Shown: piece by piece, positions 24,224-32,323 of the stretch
Layout: each line of letters starts with the position of its first letter
How positions within the stretch are numbered: position 1 is the first letter of the stretch
NCBI RefSeq assembly: GCF_042658365.1
Contig: NZ_JBHSQC010000025.1
Length of the DNA: 64,000 nucleotides
Reading direction: 5' to 3' (one strand)
Source: Carnobacterium_A antarcticum
GTDB taxonomy: Bacteria; Bacillota; Bacilli; Lactobacillales; Carnobacteriaceae
Translations under genes and position numbers: made by a program
Notes under the pieces: model-generated
What the model saw: only the letters and a program-made list of their open reading frames with translations
The model's database searches: none
What the model was told of the DNA's origin: nothing

Positions 24224-24232
24224 ATAATACCA
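24224..24232 (-). promoter_or_regulatory. Extended -10 element of ptsG
   Basis: Minus-strand TGGTATTAT; the -35 region (TGGCTT, 17-base spacing) is weak. Transcription would start next to the leader stem. Confidence 0.5.
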
Positions 24233-24278
24233 CATTTTATAAAGGAAAGCCACTGATAGAATAGTCTTTTGACTTCAT

Positions 24279-25277
24279 TTATAACGATTTTTGAATTAAT
24301 TCGCTAAACAAACCATAAATGTATTCATTTGGATCAAATTCTTGCAAGTCATCTACACTTTCACCTAACCCCACATATTTGACAGGAATATCCAATTCTT
24401 TTCGAATCGCTAAAACGATCCCACCTTTAGCTGTTCCATCCAGCTTGGTTAAAACTAGCCCAGTAACGTTCGTTGTTTGCTTAAATTGCTTAGCCTGTAC
24501 CATTGCATTTTGGCCGGTGGTAGCGTCTAAAACCAGTAAGACTTCTTGAGGCCCGCCGGGTACTTCTTTTTCGATGATTCGTTTCATTTTTTCTAATTCA
24601 TTCATCAAGTTTACTTTATTTTGCAAACGTCCAGCAGTGTCTACCAATAATACATCTGCTCCTTGCTGCTTAGCTTGGCGTATGGCATCAAATACAACCG
24701 CTGCTGGATCGCCACCTGCTTTGCCTGTCACCACATCTGCTCCTACACGTTCACCCCATACTACAAGCTGTTCGATTGCCCCAGCCCGAAAAGTATCACC
24801 AGCAGCTAATACGACTTTCTTATTCTCTTTTTGATAAAGATGCGCCATTTTCCCAATAGTCGTTGTTTTACCGACACCATTTACGCCGACGACTAAAATA
24901 ACAGTTAGACCATCGTTATTCAAATGAATCGTCGGTTTTTCTGTATTGTCTTTTTCATAAATTTCGACCATTTTTTCAATGATGGCTTGCTGAACTTCAC
25001 CTTCAGATTTAGCATTTTTAAATTTTACTTCTTGGCGTAAAGCGTCACTGATTTCCATTGTCGCTTCGTACCCCACATCTGCTCCAATCAGAATTTCTTC
25101 TAAATCTTCAAAAAAATCTTCATCTACTGTTCTGAAATTGGCAAATAGTTCGTTCATTCGTTGCGAAAATGATTTTCGTGTTTTTTCCAGACCTTTTTCA
25201 TATTTCTCAGTGACCTCAGTCTGTTCAATCTGCTCTTCGCCTATAAAAGCTCGTTTTATTTTATCAAACAATCCCAT
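24279..25277 (-). CDS. ftsY: Signal recognition particle receptor FtsY
   Basis: 332 residues, the membrane-associated SRP receptor. The N domain is followed by the GTPase domain: GVNGVGKTTTIGKMA (P-loop), DTFRAGAIEQL, LLVDTAGRLQNK and TKLDGTAKGGI. The acidic N-terminal region is short, as usual in Gram-positives. It lies after smc and the HAD phosphatase gene, probably in the same transcript. Confidence 0.97.
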   Translation of the reverse strand: MGLFDKIKRAFIGEEQIEQTEVTEKYEKGLEKTRKSFSQRMNELFANFRTVDEDFFEDLEEILIGADVGYEATMEISDALRQEVKFKNAKSEGEVQQAIIEKMVEIYEKDNTEKPTIHLNNDGLTVILVVGVNGVGKTTTIGKMAHLYQKENKKVVLAAGDTFRAGAIEQLVVWGERVGADVVTGKAGGDPAAVVFDAIRQAKQQGADVLLVDTAGRLQNKVNLMNELEKMKRIIEKEVPGGPQEVLLVLDATTGQNAMVQAKQFKQTTNVTGLVLTKLDGTAKGGIVLAIRKELDIPVKYVGLGESVDDLQEFDPNEYIYGLFSELIQKSL

Positions 25278-25309
25278 TCTATTTCCCCCGTTCCCTGCTT
25301 TTGATACGA

Positions 25310-26140
25310 CTATTTGCTCATGCTGTCTACCTTTTGTAAAACAAATTTATTGATTGCATGTGCGACGCCGTGTTCATCATTATTTTTAGTGATAAATTGA
25401 GCGGATTCTTTGATTTCGGCCGTTGCATTTTCCATCGCAACACCGAGCCCAGCAAATTCGATCATCGCATGATCGTTAGCTTCATCTCCTAACGCCATCA
25501 CTTCATCTGCTTTAATGCCTAGCAAATCACACAGTATTGCGATGCCTTTTCCTTTATCGACTTCCTTATGCATCATTTCCAATAGAATCGGTCTGGATTT
25601 CATGATTGTATACTTTTCAAAAAAGGCTTCTGGGATTTTATCGATAGCTTCATCTAGTTCTTGTTGTTCATAACAAAAAACCACTTTATTGATCGCTGCA
25701 TCTTCAGCTAATTCATCCATCATAACGGGTACGTATGGCAAGGCATTCATGACCGTTGGATAAAGTGAATCCCGATTCTTAGGGTATGGAGGCTCATAGA
25801 TTTGTTCTAAATCTATGAAATTACACGGTACATTGATGGCTTGGCTTAACCGATACAATTCTTGGACCTCTACTTGTGTGAGTGTTTTTTGAGATACTAT
25901 TTCGCCTGTATCTGTTTTTTGAACCAATCCGCCATTATATGTGATCCCGTAATCTCCGATTTCCCGTAGATTCAACTCTTCTAAATAATGAACCATTCCT
26001 AAAAGAGGCCTTCCTGTGCATAAAACGACCTTGACACCTAATTCTTTGGCTTTCTTTATGGCAGACTTGTTCTCATCTGAAATGGTACGGTCTTTGGTTA
26101 ATAATGTTCCATCTAAATCAATGGCAATTAATTTAATCAT
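25310..26140 (-). CDS. Cof-type HAD superfamily phosphatase (YidA-like)
   Basis: 276 residues. The catalytic motif is IAIDLDGTLLTKDRTIS at the N-terminus; a type IIB cap follows; the metal site is VMALGDEANDHAMIEF. YidA-type enzymes dephosphorylate sugar phosphates such as alpha-glucose 1-phosphate or erythrose 4-phosphate; the substrate is not fixed by sequence. It is inserted between smc and ftsY, 32-56 bases from each, so it is probably read from the rnc-smc transcript. It is a different protein from the plus-strand YitU-like HAD gene near 13.3 kb. Confidence 0.87.
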   Translation of the reverse strand: MIKLIAIDLDGTLLTKDRTISDENKSAIKKAKELGVKVVLCTGRPLLGMVHYLEELNLREIGDYGITYNGGLVQKTDTGEIVSQKTLTQVEVQELYRLSQAINVPCNFIDLEQIYEPPYPKNRDSLYPTVMNALPYVPVMMDELAEDAAINKVVFCYEQQELDEAIDKIPEAFFEKYTIMKSRPILLEMMHKEVDKGKGIAILCDLLGIKADEVMALGDEANDHAMIEFAGLGVAMENATAEIKESAQFITKNNDEHGVAHAINKFVLQKVDSMSK

Positions 26141-26196
26141 TTAATGAGCTCCTAATCTATCTATTTAGTAACCTTATTTTATTCGTCCTGCCTTAA

Positions 26197-29100
26197 CTAC
26201 CCTAAAGGCAAACGTTCTTTTGTTTCAGCTTCTTCCAAACGTACCGACACAATTTTAGAAACACCAGACTCCTGCATCGTTACGCCATATAAAACATTGG
26301 CTTCTTCCATCGTTCCTTTACGGTGAGTAATTACAATAAACTGTGTATCGCCTTCAAATCTTCTCAAATACCGTCCAAACCGAACGACATTCGCTTCATC
26401 AAGTGCCGCTTCAACCTCATCCAAAATACAAAATGGTACGGGCCTGACTTGAATAATCGAAAATAGTAAAGCAATAGCTGTAAATGCTCGTTCTCCCCCA
26501 GACAGTAAACTTAACTGTTGTAATTTTTTTCCAGGAGGCTGTGCGACGATTTCAATTCCAGTCGTCAACAAATTTATTGGATCCGTCAACTGCAGCTCAG
26601 CAGTTCCTCCCCCAAACATTTGCGGGAAAACCACACTAAATCGCGCACGAATCGCTTCAAAAGATTCGGAAAAACGCCGTTTAACCTCTTCATCCATTTC
26701 ATCCATTGTTTCATATAGACTACTTTTAGCTTCAAGCAAGTCATCTCTTTGTTCGACTAAAAATAAATACCGTTCATTTACACGTTCAAACTCTTCAATC
26801 GCTCCCACATTGACATTGCCTAGTTCTTCGATACTTTGTTTTAATAATTTTACTTTATGGGCTGCTTCTTCCATGGATATCACAAGCGTATGTTCTGATT
26901 TTGCTGCTTCAAAGCTCAAGTGGTACTCTTCATTCAAATAAGTCAATCGGCTTTCAATAGCCACCTCATCTCGATTTAAAGCCACTTCCGCCTTGGTGAT
27001 CTGCTCCATAACGTATTGCTGTTGATTCTGTTTGAGACTCATTTCTTGTTCTAATTGTTCCAAATCAGTTTCCAATTCCGTGCGCTGATTTTGATGGACG
27101 GCTAACGAATGGTCTAAATTGTCTTTTTGTTTTTTTAATTTCGATAATGTTTCCATTATCTCTTTTTGAGACAACTGATGGCTTCCATCTGTTTGAGACA
27201 TTTGTTGAATCGCTAACTGCAATTTATTTAATTCTTGATTTTCAATCTCTAATTGGCTTTTGAGTGCAAGCTGCTCTTTTTCCAAGTTAGCAACTTGTTC
27301 TTTAATGGTTGCTAACTGGGTCATCAGCCGTTGCACTTTCTCACTGGCCTCAGCCTGTAAGGCTGCTCTTTCTTCATTTTGTGAGGAAGCTAGCTCAATT
27401 TGATGATTGATTTGTTCCATTTCCGTTTGAATCGCTGCTAGCTCAAGAGTTATCGCAGCTGTTCGTTGTTCGTATTGTTCTGTTTCTGCTTTAGCTTCCT
27501 CTGATTCAAATTGATATGCTTTTAATTCTCTTTGTAAACGGGATAATTTTTCTTCGTTTATTTCAGCTTGGTTTTTAAGCTCTTGTTCTTTTAGACGTTG
27601 TTGTTCTCCGGTTTCTCTGAGATCTTCTAGATTTTGTTGTGCTTGTTTAAGCACTTGTTTAAAACCGCGCACTTCAATTTCTTTATCGGTTAACGTTTTT
27701 TCCATTTGACTGATTTGTTTTGTTAATAATTCTAATTCATTTTTACGCGAAAAGAGACTGCCTTGATTGCCTTTTTTGCTTGCTCCGCCAGTCATTGATC
27801 CTCCTGCATTGATAACATCTCCTTCGAGCGTTACCACACGATATTTAAATTGAAGAGTCTTAGCAAGATCATTAGCTGTTTGCAAATCTTTTGCCAAAAT
27901 GGTGGTGCCTAATATATTTTGAATGATATGAGAAATCTCTGCTGGATATTGAACCATTTCGCTGGCGATCCCCATAAACCCTTCGTGCTGTTTTGCCTGA
28001 TTTTCAACTGCAACCGGCAATTGACGTGGTTTAATGGTGGTTAACGGCAAAAAAGTTGCTCGGCCTGAACGTTTCTGTTTTAAATATTGAATCGCTTTAC
28101 GTCCGCTTAGTTCATCTTTCACAATAACGTTTTGAGAAGCCGCACCCAAAGCAATATCGATTGCCATTTCAAATGTTTTTGGAACTACGATCAATTCAGC
28201 TACAGCACCGATGATACCGCCGATCTGTACCCTTTGTTTCAATACTTCTTTAACACCTTGATAGAATCCCGCATAGTCATCCCTTAATTCTTGCAAACTT
28301 TCCTTTTTAGCTTTAGCTTGCTGAACGACTCGCAAAGCATCGTACATCATTTGTTCTTTTTGTTCTAAGGCTGTCCGTTTTTCTTGGATAGTGATTTGTT
28401 GTTCTTGATAATGCAACAATTTCTGCGCAATTTCTTGTTGAATTTGTGCTACATCTCCTGTTGAGGATTCCAATTGCTTAGACACTTGCTGAAACTCAGC
28501 TTCCAATGTAGCTGTCAACGCTTTAGATTTCAACGTCTTTTGAGCTACTTGGTTGTACGTCTTTTCCAAATAACTTTGTTCATTTCTTAAACTTGTTTTT
28601 TGCTGCATCAAATCAACATATTGATTACGCAGCTGTTCAATCGTTTCTTTACTGTTAGCAGAAAACATCATCCGTTCTTTTTCTGCTGTTTCCAGTTCGG
28701 TTCTCAACTCTTTTTGCTGATTGATTTTTTTATCCAGCAAAATTTTTAGTTGCTGCAACTGTTCTTCTAATTTTTCAATTTTGATTAACGCCTGTTGTTT
28801 AGACATTTCATAATGATCCCGGTTTTCTTGCGTATGTTTTGAGCGTTCATTTAGAACTTGTTTTTGTCCTTCTAATTGTTCGTATTGTTGAATGGTTTTT
28901 ACTAATTGCTGCTGCTCACTATCAAGGATCTCTGTTAATTGCTGTTTTTGAAGCTTCATTTTTTTTGATTTTTTTTCTAATTCAGCATAAGTTGTTTTCT
29001 TTTTAGATAACTGCTCATAAAATGCTGTTAATTTAGATTTATGAGTAGTCCATTGGTCTTTTAATTGTTCAATTTCAACGGCTGTTAATGCGATTTCTAC

Positions 29101-29772
29101 ATCACTTAACTGTTCTTTTTGCATCAAGTAATCTTTTGCTATACTGCTTTGCATTTGCAGCGGTTCGATTTGCCCATCCAATTCATAAACAATATCTTGA
29201 ACCCGATTCAAGTTATCTTCCGTCTCCACTAATTTCTGTTCAGCTTTTTTCTTACGCGTTTTATATTTAAAAACTCCAGCTGCTTCTTCAAAAATTGCTC
29301 TGCGGTCTTCTGGTTTGCTGTTGAAAATGGCTTCTACTTTGCCTTGCGATATGATTGAAAACGACTCTTTGCCCAACCCTGAATCCATAAATAAATCAAC
29401 AATATCTTTCAAACGGCAAGCCTGTTTATTCAGATAAAATTCACTATCGCCATTTCGATGCAATCGTCTCGTGATATTGATTTCACTAAAATCCAAGGGT
29501 AAGAAATGATCTTCATTCTCTAGTACTAATGTCACTTCAGCCACATTCAATGGTTTTCTAGTTTCCGAACCAGCAAAAATGATGTCATTCATCTTCCCGC
29601 CTCGCAAGCTTTTAGCTGACTGTTCCCCTAAAACCCAACGAATAGCTTCAGTAATGTTGCTTTTTCCGCTGCCGTTTGGTCCCACAACTGCTGTGACCCC
29701 TTCGTGAAATTCAATCGTTGTTTTTTCAGCAAACGACTTGAAACCAGCGATTTCGATTCTTTTTAACTGCAC
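26197..29772 (-). CDS. smc: Chromosome segregation ATPase SMC
   Basis: 1191 residues, full-length SMC. The N-terminal head has Walker A GPNGSGKSNITEAIRW. Two long coiled coils (roughly 170-500 and 670-1010) flank a hinge with GGSMTGGA and SGRKAIQYLK. The C-terminal head has the ABC signature LSGGERAFTAIALLF and Walker B FCILDEVEAALDEANV. SMC with ScpA and ScpB compacts and separates the chromosome. The start is a GTG with only a distant GGGG site. It follows rnc after a 16-bp inverted repeat. Confidence 0.97.
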   Translation of the reverse strand: MQLKRIEIAGFKSFAEKTTIEFHEGVTAVVGPNGSGKSNITEAIRWVLGEQSAKSLRGGKMNDIIFAGSETRKPLNVAEVTLVLENEDHFLPLDFSEINITRRLHRNGDSEFYLNKQACRLKDIVDLFMDSGLGKESFSIISQGKVEAIFNSKPEDRRAIFEEAAGVFKYKTRKKKAEQKLVETEDNLNRVQDIVYELDGQIEPLQMQSSIAKDYLMQKEQLSDVEIALTAVEIEQLKDQWTTHKSKLTAFYEQLSKKKTTYAELEKKSKKMKLQKQQLTEILDSEQQQLVKTIQQYEQLEGQKQVLNERSKHTQENRDHYEMSKQQALIKIEKLEEQLQQLKILLDKKINQQKELRTELETAEKERMMFSANSKETIEQLRNQYVDLMQQKTSLRNEQSYLEKTYNQVAQKTLKSKALTATLEAEFQQVSKQLESSTGDVAQIQQEIAQKLLHYQEQQITIQEKRTALEQKEQMMYDALRVVQQAKAKKESLQELRDDYAGFYQGVKEVLKQRVQIGGIIGAVAELIVVPKTFEMAIDIALGAASQNVIVKDELSGRKAIQYLKQKRSGRATFLPLTTIKPRQLPVAVENQAKQHEGFMGIASEMVQYPAEISHIIQNILGTTILAKDLQTANDLAKTLQFKYRVVTLEGDVINAGGSMTGGASKKGNQGSLFSRKNELELLTKQISQMEKTLTDKEIEVRGFKQVLKQAQQNLEDLRETGEQQRLKEQELKNQAEINEEKLSRLQRELKAYQFESEEAKAETEQYEQRTAAITLELAAIQTEMEQINHQIELASSQNEERAALQAEASEKVQRLMTQLATIKEQVANLEKEQLALKSQLEIENQELNKLQLAIQQMSQTDGSHQLSQKEIMETLSKLKKQKDNLDHSLAVHQNQRTELETDLEQLEQEMSLKQNQQQYVMEQITKAEVALNRDEVAIESRLTYLNEEYHLSFEAAKSEHTLVISMEEAAHKVKLLKQSIEELGNVNVGAIEEFERVNERYLFLVEQRDDLLEAKSSLYETMDEMDEEVKRRFSESFEAIRARFSVVFPQMFGGGTAELQLTDPINLLTTGIEIVAQPPGKKLQQLSLLSGGERAFTAIALLFSIIQVRPVPFCILDEVEAALDEANVVRFGRYLRRFEGDTQFIVITHRKGTMEEANVLYGVTMQESGVSKIVSVRLEEAETKERLPLG

Positions 29773-29800
29773 AACTAACTGGCCCCTTCCCTAAACATTC

Positions 29801-29845
29801 AATGATCGAGAATAAGTTATGTGCCTTGGCTTATTCTCGATCATT
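29801..29845. repeat. Perfect 16-bp inverted repeat directly after rnc
   Basis: AATGATCGAGAATAAG (29801-29816) pairs exactly with CTTATTCTCGATCATT (29830-29845) around a 13-base loop. It abuts the rnc stop codon and precedes smc. On the minus strand no T-run follows, so it does not look like a terminator of the rnc-smc transcript. Confidence 0.75.
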
Positions 29846-30541
29846 TTATTTGTCTTGTAAAATCAACAAAGCATTTTCTGCAGCTACTTGTTCTGCCGCT
29901 TTTTTTGTTTTTCCTTGCCCTTGTCCCAGAGCCTGTCCTTCTGCACTCACTTCAACAACAAATACCTTTTGGTGGGCCGGCCCAATTTCTTCCACTAGAT
30001 GGTAATCAATTGAGATTTCTCCTTTTTGTTGCAAATACTCTTGTAAATTTGTTTTATGATCCATCACATGTGAAAAAGCACCGGATTGAATTTTAGGAAA
30101 AATAGTTTGTTCTAAAAAGTGCAACACACTGTCAATTCCTTGATCTAAATACAAAGCTCCAATAAAAGACTCAAATAAATCACAAAGCAGAGCAGGTCTT
30201 TTACGGCCATCCATGCGTTCTTCGCCTTTTCCTAAACGAATGTAATCATCAAAACTACATTCTTTGGCAAATTGGCTCAAACTCGCTTCACATACGATGG
30301 TTGCGCGTAACTTAGTCAGTTTTCCTTCAGGAAGTTTTGGAAAATGTTCAAATAAATACCTTGAAATAATTAATTCCAAAACTGCGTCTCCCAAAAATTC
30401 AATTCGTTCATTGTCTTTTAATTGTTGATCCCTGTGCTCATTCACATATGATGAATGCGTGAATGCTTCTTCTAAATAAGCAGTATTTTGAAATGTGATG
30501 CCAAACTTTTTTTTAATCATTTTTAAAAATACTTCATCCAT
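29846..30541 (-). CDS. rnc: Ribonuclease III
   Basis: 231 residues. The nuclease domain carries the signature ERIEFLGDAVLELIISRYLF, with the second acidic site DLFESFIGALYLDQG. A C-terminal double-stranded RNA-binding domain follows (TNLQEYLQQKGEISIDYHL, GQGKTKKAAEQVAAENAL). RNase III processes rRNA precursors and cuts regulatory duplexes. It has a promoter upstream and begins the rnc-smc-HAD-ftsY unit. Confidence 0.97.
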   Translation of the reverse strand: MDEVFLKMIKKKFGITFQNTAYLEEAFTHSSYVNEHRDQQLKDNERIEFLGDAVLELIISRYLFEHFPKLPEGKLTKLRATIVCEASLSQFAKECSFDDYIRLGKGEERMDGRKRPALLCDLFESFIGALYLDQGIDSVLHFLEQTIFPKIQSGAFSHVMDHKTNLQEYLQQKGEISIDYHLVEEIGPAHQKVFVVEVSAEGQALGQGQGKTKKAAEQVAAENALLILQDK

Positions 30542-30581
30542 TTGTTTTTCTCCTCTCGATTAGAGTTCTCCAATCTTATCC

Positions 30582-30587
30582 ATTATA
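30582..30587 (-). promoter_or_regulatory. -10 element of the rnc unit
   Basis: Minus-strand TATAAT 41 bases before the rnc start codon. The -35 region (TTTATT at 17-base spacing) is weak. Confidence 0.5.
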
Positions 30588-30706
30588 CTGTGTTTTAGAA
30601 CAAAAATAAATAGTTTCGCTGTTTCCTTGCTTTAATAATCACTTTTCATGGTGTTTAACAGCAATTAGCGGCATTTATCACTTTTTTTATAGACTATTAA
30701 CGATTG

Positions 30707-30814
30707 CTATTTTTTAAGCGGCGCATCTGCTGTTACACCGATCGTTTCCCAGCCGAAGTTACTGCCGTATCTCTCACCTGTCAGAATTTTATAGGAAGCA
30801 AAAGATCCTTGTTA
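30707..30814 (-). pseudogene. Unidentified C-terminal gene fragment
   Basis: One minus-strand frame is open for about 34 codons and reads ...YKILTGERYGSNFGWETIGV... then ...ADAPLKK and a stop. Composition and GC content are protein-like, unlike the AT-rich DNA around. There is no start codon or ribosome site; the frame is cut off at the acpP terminator hairpin. It looks like the end of a gene lost by deletion. I do not recognise the family. Confidence 0.4.
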
Positions 30815-30843
30815 AAGAAAAATATATTTCTTTAACAAGGATC
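30804..30843 (-). terminator. acpP terminator
   Basis: Perfect 17-bp stem GATCCTTGTTAAAGAAA / TTTCTTTAACAAGGATC with T-rich sequence on both sides, shortly after the acpP stop codon. Confidence 0.85.
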
Positions 30844-30857
30844 CTTTTTATTTAAAG

Positions 30858-31100
30858 TTAGTTTAGATTAGCTTCAATGTAATCCACTGCATCTCCGACT
30901 GCAGAAATTTTTTCTGCATCATCATCAGAAATCTCTGTACCAAAAACATCTTCTAACTCCATGACGAGTTCGACGATATCTAGAGAATCTGCTCCTAAAT
31001 CATCTTTAAAAGACATTTCATTCGTTACTTTTTCTTCATCTACACCAAATCGTTCTACAATTATTTTTTTGATTTTTTCGAAAGTTTCGCTTTTAGACAA
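30858..31100 (-). CDS. acpP: Acyl carrier protein
   Basis: 80 residues, highly acidic. The phosphopantetheine-attachment serine is S39 in LGADSLDIVELVM. ACP carries growing acyl chains in fatty-acid synthesis and supplies PlsX. Its position right after plsX is the usual one for this block, although fabD and fabG, which often lie between them, are absent here. It has its own promoter as well. Confidence 0.96.
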   Translation of the reverse strand: MSKSETFEKIKKIIVERFGVDEEKVTNEMSFKDDLGADSLDIVELVMELEDVFGTEISDDDAEKISAVGDAVDYIEANLN

Positions 31101-31159
31101 ACCTTTACACCTCCGTTTAATCTCATCTTTTATAAAAATGGTTCACATCTGACATATTT

Positions 31160-31188
31160 ATTTTACAGATTCTTAGCCGCAATGTCTA
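31160..31188 (-). promoter_or_regulatory. acpP promoter
   Basis: Minus-strand TAGACA, 17-base spacer, TAAAAT, about 60 bases before the acpP start codon. Confidence 0.6.
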
Positions 31189-31226
31189 GGCTTTTTTAAG
31201 CTTTACCGATTTAGGCCATTCATTCT

Positions 31227-32240
31227 TTATTTTTCTTGATCCGTATTTTTCGTTTCAAACTGTTCAACTAAATCGTCAATAACTTTTGAAGCCAGCATTT
31301 CGTGAATTTGTTTGATCGTAAAATAAACAGCTTCTTTTTCAGTGGAACCATGTGTTTTAACAACCGGTGCTTTAACGCCGAATAAAACTGATCCGCCGTG
31401 TTTTGAATAATCTAACACATCTTTCATGCCTGATAGGCTATCTTTCATTAACAAGCCGCCCAACTTCGCTTTTGGACCATTGTCATAGATAGCACTTTTA
31501 ATGAGCTGCATCATAGATAAAGCTGTTCCTTCAATTGTCTTCAAGACGGCATTGCCTGTGAAACCGTCGGTAACGACAACATCTGCTACACCATTTAACA
31601 GTTCGCGGGCTTCAACGTTTCCAATAAAGTGAATGCTTTTATCTGCCTTTAATAATTGAAAAGCACGTTTTGTTATATCATTCCCTTTATTCTCTTCCGT
31701 TCCGTTGTTTAATAGACCAACTGTCGGATGTTCAACACCACGTACAAATTTAGCATACTCTGTTCCTAGAATAGCATATTGATGGATATTCTCAGGTTTT
31801 GTATCGGCATTTGCACCAACATCCATTAAAGTAAAGGTGCTGTTTTCTTTAGTCATAACCGGTAAAGTAACCAATAAACCTGGACGATCGATTCCTTTGA
31901 TTCGGCCAATAATCAATAAACCGGCAGTCAACAATGCTCCTGTATTACCTGCTGAAAATAACGCATCTGCTTCTTTATTTTTTACTGCTTGCGCAGCTAA
32001 AACCATAGAAGCTTTCTTTTTACGGCGGATAGATCGAACAGGATCGTCTTCGCTATTGATTTTTTCATCTGTATGCACGATTTTAATGTTAGCTTCACCA
32101 TCTAAATACTGATTGATAGCCACTTCGTCTCCATATAAAATGAATTCTATATCTTTAAATTCTTTGGCTGCTAATACGATTCCTTCAACAATTGCTTTTG
32201 GTGCATTATCTCCACCCATTGCGTCTACTGCAATTCTCAC
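31227..32240 (-). CDS. plsX: Phosphate acyltransferase PlsX
   Basis: 337 residues. PlsX converts acyl-ACP to acyl-phosphate, the donor for PlsY in phosphatidic acid synthesis, and also receives acyl-phosphate from the fatty-acid kinase. It begins MRIAVDAMGGDNAPKAIVEG and has FSAGNTGALL, LMDVGANADTKP and VVTDGFTGNAVLKT, all family motifs. The start is GTG with GGAGG upstream. It lies between recG and acpP; no FapR-type regulator gene precedes it. Confidence 0.96.
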   Translation of the reverse strand: MRIAVDAMGGDNAPKAIVEGIVLAAKEFKDIEFILYGDEVAINQYLDGEANIKIVHTDEKINSEDDPVRSIRRKKKASMVLAAQAVKNKEADALFSAGNTGALLTAGLLIIGRIKGIDRPGLLVTLPVMTKENSTFTLMDVGANADTKPENIHQYAILGTEYAKFVRGVEHPTVGLLNNGTEENKGNDITKRAFQLLKADKSIHFIGNVEARELLNGVADVVVTDGFTGNAVLKTIEGTALSMMQLIKSAIYDNGPKAKLGGLLMKDSLSGMKDVLDYSKHGGSVLFGVKAPVVKTHGSTEKEAVYFTIKQIHEMLASKVIDDLVEQFETKNTDQEK

Positions 32241-32323
32241 TCTAGTTGCCTCCTTCTATCTTTCCTGCTGTTTTTAAATTCATATTGATCTGCCTTTATA
32301 AATAGACTCTTGCCGTTTCTCAC

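Larger units (their letters stand above)
30542..30857. other. Gene-free stretch between rnc and acpP, with a gene remnant
   Basis: About 315 bases. From right to left it holds the acpP terminator, a 34-codon coding-like fragment, an AT-rich stretch and the rnc -10 element. No intact gene. Confidence 0.65.

Noticed and set aside
26197..29772. Repetitive Gln/Glu-rich stretches in smc as DNA repeats
   Set aside because: They are the normal heptad composition of the SMC coiled coils.
29802..30096. Plus-strand frames opposite rnc
   Set aside because: Antisense shadows of the RNase III coding sequence.
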